28,065 bases of DNA from Desulfobacca acetoxidans. Its GTDB lineage: Bacteria > Desulfobacterota > Desulfobaccia > Desulfobaccales > 0-14-0-80-60-11. The stretch covers positions 1 to 28,065 of the forward strand of contig DZCR01000025.1 in NCBI GenBank assembly GCA_022736495.1. The letters run 5' to 3'. This document shows positions 1-7,930 of the stretch, one piece after another; within the stretch, counting starts at the first letter, position 1; each line of letters opens with the position of its first letter. The notes beneath the pieces are model-generated. The model did not search any database and was not told the DNA's origin. It was given only the letters and a program-made list of their open reading frames with translations. Both the position numbers and the translations under genes were made by a program.

Positions 1-123
1 AGATATCACAAAGCGGAGATTAATTAAAGCTAATTGTGAATCAATACACTAGTTAGGTCTCAAAAATAGGCAAAATCAACATCCAACTGTCGAAGATGAG
101 TCTTACTTACTCACTTTTTCTCC
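1..123. other. AT-rich edge sequence without a recognised gene
   Basis: This stretch is AT-rich compared with the coding DNA and has no open frame with a ribosome site. The only oddity is a 15-base string at 87-101 (CTGTCGAAGATGAGT) that recurs at 24175-24189. It may be the 3' flank of a gene outside the window. Confidence 0.4.
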
Positions 124-164
124 AAAAAAAACCGGCTTCCTTGGGCAGAGCCTGGGGAAGCCGG
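124..164 (-). terminator. Rho-independent terminator of fhs
   Basis: On the minus strand, a 9-bp stem (bases 156-164 with 132-140, CCGGCTTCC/GGAAGCCGG) is followed by a run of seven T residues (complement of 124-130). It lies about 40 bases after the fhs stop codon and fits a strong intrinsic terminator. Confidence 0.85.
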
Positions 165-205
165 GCTTTATGTTTGGTGCGCAGGGCGCACCCCTTATAG
201 ATTAC

Positions 206-1990
206 TTAGAACAGGCCGGTCACTTTGCCAGTCTTCACATCCACGTCGACTCGGCGGTAGGCCGGGTCGGAGCTGGTGCCGGGCATGAGCGAAATAGCGC
301 CGCATACCGGGCAGATGAACTTGGCGCCGCCGTAGATCAGGAAGTCGCGCACCGGTAACCGCCAGCCCTTGGGGGTGCCTTTCTTGGTGGGGTCGGCGGT
401 CAGGGACAGGTGGGTCTTAACCATCATGGTGGCGAACTCGTTGAATTTGGGATCCGCTTCAAAGCGTTTGGCCTTGGCCACGGCTTCGGGGGCGAAATCC
501 ACGCCGTCAGCGCCGTACACTTCTTTGGCGATGAGCTCAACGCGCTTGCGCAGGGGAAGCTCGTTGGGATAGAGGAACTGGAAGTTGTTCTTCTCTTTGC
601 AGGCATCCATGACCGCATCGGCAAATTCCAACGCGCCTTCGCCGCCGAACTGCCAGTGCTTGGATACGGCCACCCGGGCGCCTTCCGCCTCGCAGGCCCG
701 GCGAATCACATCATGCTCTTCCTTGGAATCGAAATGGAAGGCATTGATGCACACCACCGGGTTGATGCCGGCCTTCTTGATGTTGCGGACGTGGTGTACC
801 GCGTTCTGCACGCCCTCTTCCAGCCATTTCAAGGTCTCGGGAGAGGATGAGAAGTACTCTTTGGGGACCGGTTTGCCCGGAGGACATGGCAGGGCGCCAG
901 CGTTGATCCCGTGGTGCTTCAGGCCACGCACGGTGGCGGTGAGCACCGCGACATTGGGTTTCAGGCCGCTGAACCGGCATTTGACGTTCCAGAACTTCTC
1001 AAAGCCGATGTCGGCGCCGAAGCCGGACTCGGTGACGTGGTAGTCAAACAGCTTCAGGCCGATCTGGTCGGCGACGACGGAGCTTTGTCCCACGGCGATG
1101 TTGGCAAATGGGCCGGCGTGTACGAAGATAGGCTGCTTTTCCACGCTCTGCATCAAGGTGGGATTGATGGAGGGCACCATCCAGGCCATCATGGCATTGC
1201 CTACTTCCAGGTCGCCGGTGGTCACAGGGTTGCCCTTCTTGTCGTAAGCTACGACGATTTCGTTCAACCGTTTCTTGAAGTCCGCCAGACCGTTGAAGAT
1301 GGACAGGATGGCCATGACTTCCGAGGATACTGCGATGCCGAACTTGGAATCCATCAGGAAGCCGTCCATCTTGCCGCCCCGGCCGATGGTGATGTGGCGC
1401 AGGGCCTGGGCACAGAAGTCCAGGATCCAGCCCATCTCGATGTTTTTGGGATCGATGTTGAGGCGCTTCAGGTTTCGCTTGGCCAACTGGGCGTCGTCAT
1501 AGTTGAATTCATGCTGAATCCGGGAGGTTAACGCCACCATGGCCAGGTTGTGGGCGTTCATGATATTGTTGATGTCGCCGGTCAGCCCCAGGGAGAACTC
1601 GGTCATGGGGATCAACAGCGAGATGCCGCCGCCCGCCGCGGTGCCTTTGATGTTCATGGTGGGGCCGCCGGAAGGCTGGCGGAGGGCGCCGCCGACGTTG
1701 ACGCCACGCTTGCCCAGGCCCTCAATCAGACCCAAGGAGGTAGTGGATTTGCCCTCTCCCAGGGGAGTGGGGGTGATGGCGGTGACGTCAATGTAATAGC
1801 CGTCGGGCTTGTCCTTCAGGCGCTCCAGGCACTTCATGTAGTCAACGCGGCCGATTTTCTGGCCGTGGGGGATGCGCTCGTTGTTGGGGATTTGCAGCTT
1901 ATCGCACATAGCGTCAAAAGGAATCATCTCCGCTTCGGCGATTTCGGCAATCTGCCAGTCTTTCTGTTTAACCGGATCGTACTTCGCCAT
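206..1990 (-). CDS. fhs: Formate--tetrahydrofolate ligase
   Basis: It makes 10-formyl-THF from formate, THF and ATP, the entry step of the Wood-Ljungdahl methyl branch, in the cytoplasm. The 594-aa product has the full family length (usually about 555-595). The P-loop-like ATP site [11 protein letters not shown] is at residues 73-83, and glycine-rich [13 protein letters not shown] follows. The C-terminus carries a CPVC pair in [14 protein letters not shown]. Start: ATG preceded by AAGGAGG, seven bases upstream. The gene is monocistronic, divergent from metV-metF, with its own promoter and terminator. The neighbouring methylene-THF reductase genes support a role in C1 metabolism. Whether it runs in the acetogenic or the acetate-oxidising direction cannot be told from sequence. 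Confidence 0.97.
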   Translation of the reverse strand: MAKYDPVKQKDWQIAEIAEAEMIPFDAMCDKLQIPNNERIPHGQKIGRVDYMKCLERLKDKPDGYYIDVTAITPTPLGEGKSTTSLGLIEGLGKRGVNVGGALRQPSGGPTMNIKGTAAGGGISLLIPMTEFSLGLTGDINNIMNAHNLAMVALTSRIQHEFNYDDAQLAKRNLKRLNIDPKNIEMGWILDFCAQALRHITIGRGGKMDGFLMDSKFGIAVSSEVMAILSIFNGLADFKKRLNEIVVAYDKKGNPVTTGDLEVGNAMMAWMVPSINPTLMQSVEKQPIFVHAGPFANIAVGQSSVVADQIGLKLFDYHVTESGFGADIGFEKFWNVKCRFSGLKPNVAVLTATVRGLKHHGINAGALPCPPGKPVPKEYFSSSPETLKWLEEGVQNAVHHVRNIKKAGINPVVCINAFHFDSKEEHDVIRRACEAEGARVAVSKHWQFGGEGALEFADAVMDACKEKNNFQFLYPNELPLRKRVELIAKEVYGADGVDFAPEAVAKAKRFEADPKFNEFATMMVKTHLSLTADPTKKGTPKGWRLPVRDFLIYGGAKFICPVCGAISLMPGTSSDPAYRRVDVDVKTGKVTGLF

Positions 1991-2127
1991 AAAAACTGCC
2001 TCCTTAAGATATGGTGATTATTGACTATTTAATGGACACCTTCCCGTGTGGCCCGGGTGATGGGAATGCATACTCAAACCCCTCAGGGGACAGATCGCAG
2101 CTCATACTTTTTTTCACATAGTCTCCC

Positions 2128-2156
2128 ATTTAATAGACCTCAAGTTCATTTGTCAA
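2128..2156 (-). promoter_or_regulatory. Predicted sigma-70 promoter of fhs
   Basis: On the minus strand there is a perfect TTGACA (complement of 2151-2156), a 17-base spacer and TTAAAT (complement of 2128-2133). It lies about 140 bases before the fhs start, leaving a long leader in which I recognise no riboswitch fold. Confidence 0.5.
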
Positions 2157-2210
2157 TAAAATTTTGAGCTCTCGATTCAGTTAGCTTAAAATTCCTCTGG
2201 ATTTTTCTAT

Positions 2211-2240
2211 TTGACAATAGCCCCGGTTTCGCCATAAAAT
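2211..2240 (+). promoter_or_regulatory. Predicted sigma-70 promoter of metV-metF
   Basis: TTGACA at 2211-2216 and TAAAAT at 2235-2240 are separated by 18 bases, about 190 bases before metV. The fhs and metV promoters are back to back in this 440-base gap. The direct repeat GTTTCG-N7-GTTTCG near 2330-2350 is of unknown meaning. Confidence 0.5.
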
Positions 2241-2430
2241 TAAGTGAATAGTTGTACAAAGCCTGGCGCTGGTATTTCCATATCCTTAAATAAGTTGGCT
2301 TTGAAGAAATTCGTTTATTCCCAAACCCCGTTTCGATATCCGGTTTCGGGGGCCCGAAAAGCACAAAATGGAGAAATTAACGATTTTTTTTTGCACTGGA
2401 TAAATGGATTAATGGATTAGGAGGAACGCT

Positions 2431-3102
2431 ATGGTTATAGCGGAATCGAAACCCTTGGCCGAAATCCTGGATATGGTCAAGGATTTCAAAAAGATCGTGG
2501 TGGCCGGCTGCAAGGGCTGCGTGACCGTATGCTGTGCGGGAGGCGAAAAAGAGGTGGCCATCCTGGCCTCCGAACTCAAGATCGCCCGCAAAGCCGCCGG
2601 GAGCGAATTGGAAGTAAAGGAATACACCTGTGAACGGCAATGTGATCCCGAATATATTGAACCGCTGGATGACCTGGTAGACGGCGTCGACGCCGTGGTC
2701 TCTATCGCCTGCAGCGTCGGGCCCCAGTATATCGCCGCCCGTTATCCCTATCTCCGGGTATACCCCGGTCTCAATACCACCAGCATCGGCGGTGCCACGG
2801 AACATGGGGTCTGGAAGGAATTCTGTCAGGCCTGCGGCACCTGCATCATCGGCAATTTCGGCGGGCTGTGCCCCATCACCCGTTGTGCCAAGCAGCTTTT
2901 GAACGGGCCCTGCGGCGGCTCTTCCGAGGGCATCTGCGAAGTCGGCAAGGGCTCCATCCCCTGCATCTGGCAACTTATTTATGATCGCCTGAAAAATCTC
3001 GGGGAGCTGCATAAACTCACCGAAGTGCAACTCTATAAAAATTGGTCTACCAGCCGGGACGGCGGGTTACGTACCACGATACGGGAGGAATTGAAACAAT
3101 GA
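2431..3102 (+). CDS. metV: MetV-type partner of methylene-THF reductase
   Basis: This 223-aa protein belongs to the Cys-rich MetV / MTHFR C-terminal family, the zinc- or Fe-S-binding partner of MetF in Wood-Ljungdahl organisms, helping electron delivery to 5,10-methylene-THF reduction. Visible motifs are GCKGCVTVCC (Cys 27, 30, 34, 35), CERQCD in the middle, and FCQACGTC with CPITRC and GPCGG toward the C-terminus. It has a good TAGGAGGA site seven bases before ATG. Its stop overlaps the metF start (ATGA), so the two are translationally coupled. The assignment rests on motif pattern and on the adjacent metF. Confidence 0.92.
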   Translation: MVIAESKPLAEILDMVKDFKKIVVAGCKGCVTVCCAGGEKEVAILASELKIARKAAGSELEVKEYTCERQCDPEYIEPLDDLVDGVDAVVSIACSVGPQYIAARYPYLRVYPGLNTTSIGGATEHGVWKEFCQACGTCIIGNFGGLCPITRCAKQLLNGPCGGSSEGICEVGKGSIPCIWQLIYDRLKNLGELHKLTEVQLYKNWSTSRDGGLRTTIREELKQ

Positions 3103-4043
3103 CCGCCGAATACTCCGCGGGAAGCAAACTGGAAAAAATCTTTAAAAGCGGTCAGAAGGCCGTCACCGGCGAATGCGGTCCGCCCCGGGGCTGCGACGCT
3201 GAGCATTTCAGGCATAAAGCGTCTTTTTTGAAACCCGTCGTGGACGCGGTGAACGTTACTGACAACCAGACCGCGGTAGTGCGTTTCTGTTCCATGGCCG
3301 CCTCGAAAATCCTCCTGGAAATGGGCGTGGAACCGGTAATGCAAATGGTCACCCGGGATATGAACCGCATCGCGCTCCAGAGCAATATCCTGGGTGCCGC
3401 AGCCATGGGCGTCAAAAACCTGCTGTGCCTGACCGGTGACCACCAGTCCTTTGGCGACCATCCCCAGGCCAAGAACGTCCACGACCTGGATTCCGTCATG
3501 CTGGCCCACACCTTAAAGACCATGCGGGATGAGGGCAAGATGATCAGCGGCACCGAACTTCAGGGCCGGCCCAGGATGTTCATCGGGGCCGCAGCCAACC
3601 CCTTCGCCGATCCCCAGGAATTCCGGGTGGTGCGGATGGGCAAGAAGATCAACGCCGGGGTCCAGTTCATCCAGACCCAGTGTATCTATAACATGGAGCG
3701 CTTCAAGAAGTTCATGGAAATGGCCAACGACATGGGCCTCACCGAAAAGTGCTATATCATGGCCGGCATCACCCCGCTGAAATCCGTGGGTATGGCGAAC
3801 TACATGAAAAAATTCGTCCCCGGCCTGGACGTGCCCGACTCCTACATCACCCGCTTAAAGGGCGTGCCCAAGGACAAGGTGGCCGCGGAGGGCATCAAGA
3901 TCGCAGTGGAGCAGATCCAGGAGTGCCTGGCGATGAAGGGCATCGCTGGCATCCACCTCATGGCCATTGAATGGGAAGAGAAGGTCCCGGAGATCCTGGA
4001 AGCCGCCGGCCTCCTGCCCCGCCCCAAGGTGGAAGCTGACTGA
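3099..4043 (+). CDS. metF: Methylenetetrahydrofolate reductase
   Basis: It reduces 5,10-methylene-THF to 5-methyl-THF in the cytoplasm. The 314-aa chain has the TIM-barrel reductase layout: ECGPPRG near residue 26, VTDNQTAVVRF, LCLTGDHQ near 110, and QTQCIYNMERF in the second half. The start at 3099 (MTAEYSAG) is chosen over an in-frame codon at 3042, because it overlaps the metV stop as ATGA and has GGGAGGA upstream. Length fits the short Wood-Ljungdahl type that works with MetV. A terminator follows 25 bases after the stop, so the operon is metV-metF only. Confidence 0.95.
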   Translation: MTAEYSAGSKLEKIFKSGQKAVTGECGPPRGCDAEHFRHKASFLKPVVDAVNVTDNQTAVVRFCSMAASKILLEMGVEPVMQMVTRDMNRIALQSNILGAAAMGVKNLLCLTGDHQSFGDHPQAKNVHDLDSVMLAHTLKTMRDEGKMISGTELQGRPRMFIGAAANPFADPQEFRVVRMGKKINAGVQFIQTQCIYNMERFKKFMEMANDMGLTEKCYIMAGITPLKSVGMANYMKKFVPGLDVPDSYITRLKGVPKDKVAAEGIKIAVEQIQECLAMKGIAGIHLMAIEWEEKVPEILEAAGLLPRPKVEAD

Positions 4044-4068
4044 GGCAATCTCTTACTGACAATTCCCA

Positions 4069-4098
4069 AGCCTGGTTCCGAGAGACCGGGCTTTTTTT
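4069..4098 (+). terminator. Rho-independent terminator of metV-metF
   Basis: An 8-bp stem AGCCTGGT/ACCGGGCT (4069-4076 and 4085-4092) is followed by seven T residues (4092-4098), directly after metF. Confidence 0.88.
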
Positions 4099-4110
4099 GT
4101 GGGAAAAAGG

Positions 4111-4160
4111 TTGAATGTAATCCCAGAACAGACTATAATGACCATAGATATTTGACCATA
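4111..4160 (+). promoter_or_regulatory. Toxin-antitoxin promoter with direct-repeat operator candidate
   Basis: TTGAAT (4111-4116), a 17-base spacer and a perfect TATAAT (4134-4139) lie 44 bases before the antitoxin start. Just downstream, the 7-mer GACCATA occurs twice (4140-4146 and 4154-4160), one and a half turns apart. These are plausible binding sites for the autoregulating antitoxin; that role is inference. Confidence 0.6.
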
Positions 4161-4183
4161 ATCAATTATCTGCAGGAAAGACC

Positions 4184-4405
4184 ATGGATTCTATAACGGT
4201 GTCCAAATTCAAAGCGATCTGCCTGGCAGTGGTGGAAGAGGTGGCCAAAACCAAGGGGCGGGTAATCATTACCAAACGGGGCAAGCCCGTGGCGGAATTG
4301 ATCCCCTACGACGCAGAAACCGAGCCGGCGCCCCTGAAAGACACGGTAGCCTTTATGGGGGATATCATCTCGCCCGTGGCCCCAGAGGAGTGGGAAGCTC
4401 TCTGA
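4184..4405 (+). CDS. Phd/YefM-family antitoxin
   Basis: The 73-aa protein begins MDSITVSKFKAICLAVVEEV and contains the Phd/YefM core VIITKRGKPVAELIP (about residues 27-41), a DNA-binding antitoxin fold. The family's C-terminal tail wraps the partner toxin; here it is acidic and proline-rich. Its stop codon overlaps the ATG of the PIN toxin (ATGA). Together with the repeat-bearing promoter this is a standard type II module, in which the antitoxin neutralises VapC and represses the operon. Confidence 0.9.
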   Translation: MDSITVSKFKAICLAVVEEVAKTKGRVIITKRGKPVAELIPYDAETEPAPLKDTVAFMGDIISPVAPEEWEAL

Positions 4406-4794
4406 TGAAGCCGGTTCTCCTGGATACCCATGTCTGGATTTGGCTGAGCATCGGCGATCTGAGCTCCCTTTCCGCCAAGGCGCAACAGTCATTAACCGGC
4501 GGAACCCGTTGGATTTCAGCCATCTCCTGCTGGGAGTTGGCCAAATTGGTGGAGCGGCGACGTATCGGCTTCACCATTCCCACCCTGAGCTGGATACGCC
4601 GCTCCTTGAGTGAAAATCATATTCGCATCGGCGAGTTGACCCCTGAAATTGCGGTAGAAAGCACTAATCTCCAGGGATTTCACCGAGACCCCGCGGATCA
4701 GATCATCGTGGCCACTTCCCGGGTGTTGGGGATGCCGCTGGTGACTACGGATCAGAGAATTATCCAATTCGGCGATGTGGAAACCATCCATTAG
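4405..4794 (+). CDS. vapC: VapC-type PIN-domain toxin
   Basis: This 129-aa PIN-domain protein is a predicted Mg-dependent RNase. The acidic residues of the active site are visible: D7 in LLDTH, E44 in SCWEL, D95/D98 in HRDPADQIIVAT, and D116 in VTTDQRI. The start at 4405 (MKPVLLDTH) is preferred to the upstream codon at 4390 because it gives the canonical N-terminus and overlaps the antitoxin stop. All catalytic positions are intact, so the toxin is probably functional. RNA target is unknown. Its site between metF and a lipoprotein gene suggests a small mobile insertion in the C1 region. Confidence 0.92.
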   Translation: MKPVLLDTHVWIWLSIGDLSSLSAKAQQSLTGGTRWISAISCWELAKLVERRRIGFTIPTLSWIRRSLSENHIRIGELTPEIAVESTNLQGFHRDPADQIIVATSRVLGMPLVTTDQRIIQFGDVETIH

Positions 4795-4931
4795 CGAGCC
4801 GTCCAAGCTCGGCCACACCATGGATATGGCATCCTGGGGCGGGTGTCCCGCTGCCGCCTCTAAAAGCCCCGCCCCGCAACCCGAAAAAAAACGCGCCCGA
4901 CGCGATAAAACCACCCCAGCGTCTCCGAAAG

Positions 4932-4940
4932 TGGCATAAT
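4932..4940 (+). promoter_or_regulatory. Extended -10 element before the lipoprotein gene
   Basis: TGGCATAAT matches an extended -10 (TGN + CATAAT) 40 bases before the GTG start. No convincing -35 is visible. The 185 bases after vapC hold nothing else recognisable. Confidence 0.35.
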
Positions 4941-4979
4941 AGATGGAGCATGCGATTTATACCCCCGGAGGAAAGCACT

Positions 4980-5594
4980 GTGAACATCTCATCCGCTCTC
5001 AAAAATTCGGCTTTTCGGTTACTCCTGGTGCTTTTGGTTGGCCTCGTCGTGCTGCCTGGCTGCCTCGATAATCTCTGCAAGCTCAGGCTCTATCTCTACC
5101 GCGATGTGGAGCAAAAGAGTCTCCCGCCCACGGACCTGGCCTTGCTCATTACTGATCCGGCCATAGTCGCCGCAGTCCTGCCAGAAGCCGCCTCAAAACT
5201 ACCCACCGGGCTGCCCTGGGCCCCCGAACAACCAAATTATGAAAAGGACTATTATCAGCTCTCCATGGACAGACTGGACAACCGTTTAGTTTATCAGGGC
5301 AGGTGCATGAATGTCACTCCCACCTTTATTTGTGAGGTGAAGCCGGGTACCCGGCGGGTCACGGCCAGCTTGGGGCTTTTTGGACCTTCGGGCCGGCGGT
5401 TTCACCAAGACACTGCTTCCTTCAATCTAGAGCCGGGCGGGGTGTATTTCTTTTATCCTGACTGGCAAGAAGCTGCGCAAGAAACCCTGCGTCTTAAAGT
5501 CCAGCGCTTGCCGGCCCGCTATGATGCTGCTCTGCGCGCCGAGGTGATGGCCTGGCTGCACCGCAATACCCAAGGCCGTTCCCTGGAAGACTGA
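4980..5594 (+). CDS. Lipoprotein of unknown function
   Basis: I do not recognise the family. The 204-aa chain starts at GTG 4980, chosen because GGAGG ends about seven bases upstream; an ATG at 4950 would add ten residues without a ribosome site. After a hydrophobic stretch (LLLVLLVGLVVLP) comes LPGC, a workable lipobox, so the mature protein is probably lipid-anchored and periplasm-facing. The rest is soluble, with aromatic-rich strands such as GGVYFFYPDW; the pattern (cost and display of a small molecule-like beta protein) resembles short DUF lipoproteins with a beta-sandwich core, but that is a guess. It is monocistronic with its own terminator. Confidence 0.75.
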   Translation: MNISSALKNSAFRLLLVLLVGLVVLPGCLDNLCKLRLYLYRDVEQKSLPPTDLALLITDPAIVAAVLPEAASKLPTGLPWAPEQPNYEKDYYQLSMDRLDNRLVYQGRCMNVTPTFICEVKPGTRRVTASLGLFGPSGRRFHQDTASFNLEPGGVYFFYPDWQEAAQETLRLKVQRLPARYDAALRAEVMAWLHRNTQGRSLED

Positions 5595-5648
5595 CCAGGG
5601 CCGAAAGAGGGGACGTAGAAGGCGTCTGCGGCCCACCGCCTCACCGCT

Positions 5649-5679
5649 AGCCCGGTCCGTTAAGGATCGGGCTTTTTTT
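5649..5679 (+). terminator. Rho-independent terminator of the lipoprotein gene
   Basis: A stem AGCCCGgTCC/GGAtCGGGCT (5649-5658 with 5664-5673, one mismatch) closes on a short loop and is followed by a T run. Confidence 0.85.
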
Positions 5680-5722
5680 ATTTTAGCGGATGTTGTGTGG
5701 TGGATTATTAAGAAGGGCGGGT

Positions 5723-5752
5723 TTGAAACCGGCCCTTACCGTAATCTATTTT
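5723..5752 (+). promoter_or_regulatory. Candidate promoter of the cooS relic
   Basis: TTGAAA (5723-5728), an 18-base spacer and TATTTT (5747-5752) lie about 30 bases before the relic's ATG. The expression signals seem to have survived the loss of the gene body. Confidence 0.4.
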
Positions 5753-5784
5753 ATCAAAAAGATCTGCCATTAGGAGGTCAGAAT

Positions 5785-6039
5785 ATGGACCATTCCCCTG
5801 CCCCCGATAAACCCGTTTCCATCCACCCCGATACCCTGGCCACGGTTGACAAGGCCCATCAGGAGGGCCTGGAGATTGTCTGGGATCGGGCCCAAGCCCA
5901 AGAGCCCCAGTGCGGATTCTGCGAACTGGGATTGAGCTACCGTATCTGCGTCATGGGCCCCTGCCGGATCGATCCCTTCGGCGACGGTCCCCAGCGGGGC
6001 ATCTGCGGGGCCGACAGCGCCCCTAACCTTCAGCTGTGA
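5785..6039 (+). pseudogene. cooS: N-terminal relic of Ni-CO dehydrogenase CooS
   Basis: The 84-aa frame reads through the signature N-terminal Fe-S region of anaerobic CO dehydrogenase (CGFCELGL, CVMGPCRIDPFG, GPQRGICGAD at residues 43-76) and then stops after eight unrelated residues. The intact family is about 620-670 aa, so the nickel C-cluster domain is entirely missing. A ribosome site (TAGGAGG) and a plausible promoter remain. Compared with the usual D/B-cluster spacing, the two adjacent Cys expected at positions 51-52 are Ser and Tyr, while Cys 43, 55, 60 and 74 are kept. The 3' end overlaps by ten bases with the last codons of the convergent ABC gene, pointing to a rearrangement breakpoint. 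A functional mini-protein is possible but less likely. Confidence 0.8.
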
Positions 6040-6725
6040 TTACTACTCAGGCTCAACTGACCGTCTTTGAGGCGGTAAATATAGTCGAACCCCTCAATCA
6101 TCCGCTCGTCGTGGGTCACGCAGATAACCGCGGTCTGTTTTTCTCTGGCGATGCTCTTGAGCAACTCCATTACCTTCTTGCCCCGGACGCTGTCCAGGGC
6201 GCCGGTAGGTTCGTCCGCCAGCACCAGCCTGGGGGAGCCGGCCAGGGCCCGGGCGATGGCCACCCGCTGCTGCTCTCCCCCGGACATCAGGGCCGGCAGA
6301 TAATGGGCCCGATCGGCGATTTCCATGTATTCCAGCAGTTCCATGGCGCGCCGGTGGGCCTCGCCCCTCTCCAGACCCAGCAGGTCCAGGGGCAGCAGGA
6401 CATTCTCCAGGGCCGTCAGGAAGGGAATGAGATTGCGGGCCTGAAAAATAAAACCGATCCTGTGGAGGCGCACCTGCCGGATATCCACCTCTTGCCAGCC
6501 ATGATCGTAAAGAGTCTCGCCATTCAAGCAGATTTTGCCGGCGGTGGGCTCCAGGATCAGGCTGACGCACAGCAGCATGGTGGTCTTGCCGGAACCGCTG
6601 GGACCCAGCAGGGCCACCAGGTCTCCGGCCTTCACCGTCAGGTCGATTCCCTTGAGGGCCTCTACTGCCAGGTGGCCGCTGCCATAGGTTTTGTTAAGAT
6701 CCTCAACTTTCAGAACTTCCGTCAT
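6030..6725 (-). CDS. ABC exporter ATPase, MacB/LolD/DevA type
   Basis: This 231-aa nucleotide-binding subunit has Walker [10 protein letters not shown] (41-49), the signature MSGGEQQR (147-154), Walker B LVLADEP (167-173) and the downstream D-loop GALD. It is typical of ATPases that power FtsX-like permeases in tripartite efflux pumps. It is the last gene of the long minus-strand operon, one base after the permease. Together with the permease, HlyD and TolC genes it completes a DevBCA/MacAB-TolC-like exporter. Substrate is unknown. The gene ends against the broken cooS; no terminator is seen. Confidence 0.93.
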   Translation of the reverse strand: MTEVLKVEDLNKTYGSGHLAVEALKGIDLTVKAGDLVALLGPSGSGKTTMLLCVSLILEPTAGKICLNGETLYDHGWQEVDIRQVRLHRIGFIFQARNLIPFLTALENVLLPLDLLGLERGEAHRRAMELLEYMEIADRAHYLPALMSGGEQQRVAIARALAGSPRLVLADEPTGALDSVRGKKVMELLKSIAREKQTAVICVTHDERMIEGFDYIYRLKDGQLSLSSNHS

Positions 6726-6726
6726 C

Positions 6727-7929
6727 TTATTGTTCTCCCAGAGCCAGGGCGGGGGGCGTCTTCAGGGCCTTCCAGATGCCCAACAGGCTGGCGATGACCC
6801 CTCCCGCCAGCGCCAGTCCCAGGGTCGTCAGATCATCTCCGGGAGTGAGCAGGACCAGGCGAGGCCAAAGTTGATAGGTGTTGTGGATAATAATCCAACC
6901 GATGAAATAACTGCAGGCGGTCAGCAGGATGGATTGCTCCATGATCAAGCGGACAATCACCCGGTTGGGGGCGCCGATGAGTTTCATCACCGCAATGCTG
7001 CGGATTTTTTCCATGGTTAGGGTGAAGACCACCATGGCGATAATCACCACGGAGACTATCAGCAGCAGGACGCGAAACAACCATAACTGCCGCGAGGGTT
7101 TGTTCAGACGGCCCTTCATCATGATCTCTATCTGCTCAGGGGTGGTGAAGATGGATAAATAGAGATAATCTTTAATCTGCCGGGCCACTTCCTTGGCCTG
7201 GGCGCCTGGTGCTAAGCGCACCAGCACCGCGTTGATTTTGTGCGTGTCGATGGCATAGCGGGAAAGATACTTCTCCGCCTCCTGGGGGGTGAAAAAGCCG
7301 GGGCGCACCAGGCTCTGATAGACCCGCAGCCGCTGGTTGCGCACTTCTTCGTTATCCGGCAGCCAGATCACCTCCTGGGCATCCGGCAGCGACAGATACA
7401 GGAGGGGTTCGCCGTCGGGAGAGGTGCCCTCCCGGGTCAACCCCACTACGGTGTAAGTGTGGAGGCCCAGGCGAAAGTTTTGCCCCAGACGTAAGCCCAG
7501 CTTTTGGTGGGCCACGGCTTCATAATGGGCCTGGGTGATGGGTCGGCCGGCTATCAGCTTTTTCGGCCCCCCCAGGCCGGTAAAGACATCATAGCCGATG
7601 ATGGTAAAGCGTTTACTCTCCCCGACGATGTCGCGCTCCACCGGATAGACGATGAAGGGGCTGGCCTTTTCCACGCCGGTGATGGCCGCGACGCTGTAAT
7701 GAAAGAACTCCGGGAGCAGGGATTGCTCGTTAATGGGGCCGCCCCGGTAGCGCTCCACCACCCACAGGTCAGGGTTGGCGGTTTGGATGAGGGAAAGCCC
7801 TTCAAAGACGAACCCCCGATAGATGCCGTTCATGGACAGCACAATGGCAAAGAGCATGCCGATGCCAACCACGGTGGCCAGAAACCGCCCCAGATGCTGC
7901 TTGATATCCCGAATCGCCAGGTCCATCAT
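6727..7929 (-). CDS. FtsX/MacB-type ABC permease (DevC-like)
   Basis: The 400-aa inner-membrane subunit has the FtsX topology: one N-terminal span (FLATVVGIGMLFAIVL), a large periplasmic domain, and three C-terminal spans (about LLLIVSVVIIAMVVFTL, ILLTACSYFIGWIII, and LGLALAGGVIASLLGI). The start at 7929 (MMDLAIRDIKQHLG) is preferred to an upstream codon at 8007, since the extra residues lie inside the HlyD gene and are not family-like; 7926 is an equal alternative. It follows the HlyD stop by one base. Such permeases drive a mechanotransmission cycle pushing substrates from the periplasm through TolC. Confidence 0.9.
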   Translation of the reverse strand: MMDLAIRDIKQHLGRFLATVVGIGMLFAIVLSMNGIYRGFVFEGLSLIQTANPDLWVVERYRGGPINEQSLLPEFFHYSVAAITGVEKASPFIVYPVERDIVGESKRFTIIGYDVFTGLGGPKKLIAGRPITQAHYEAVAHQKLGLRLGQNFRLGLHTYTVVGLTREGTSPDGEPLLYLSLPDAQEVIWLPDNEEVRNQRLRVYQSLVRPGFFTPQEAEKYLSRYAIDTHKINAVLVRLAPGAQAKEVARQIKDYLYLSIFTTPEQIEIMMKGRLNKPSRQLWLFRVLLLIVSVVIIAMVVFTLTMEKIRSIAVMKLIGAPNRVIVRLIMEQSILLTACSYFIGWIIIHNTYQLWPRLVLLTPGDDLTTLGLALAGGVIASLLGIWKALKTPPALALGEQ

Positions 7930-7930
7930 T

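Noticed and set aside
2146..2364. Open frame of 72 codons on the minus strand between fhs and metV
   Set aside because: It contains both candidate promoters, has no ribosome site, and no recognisable protein features.
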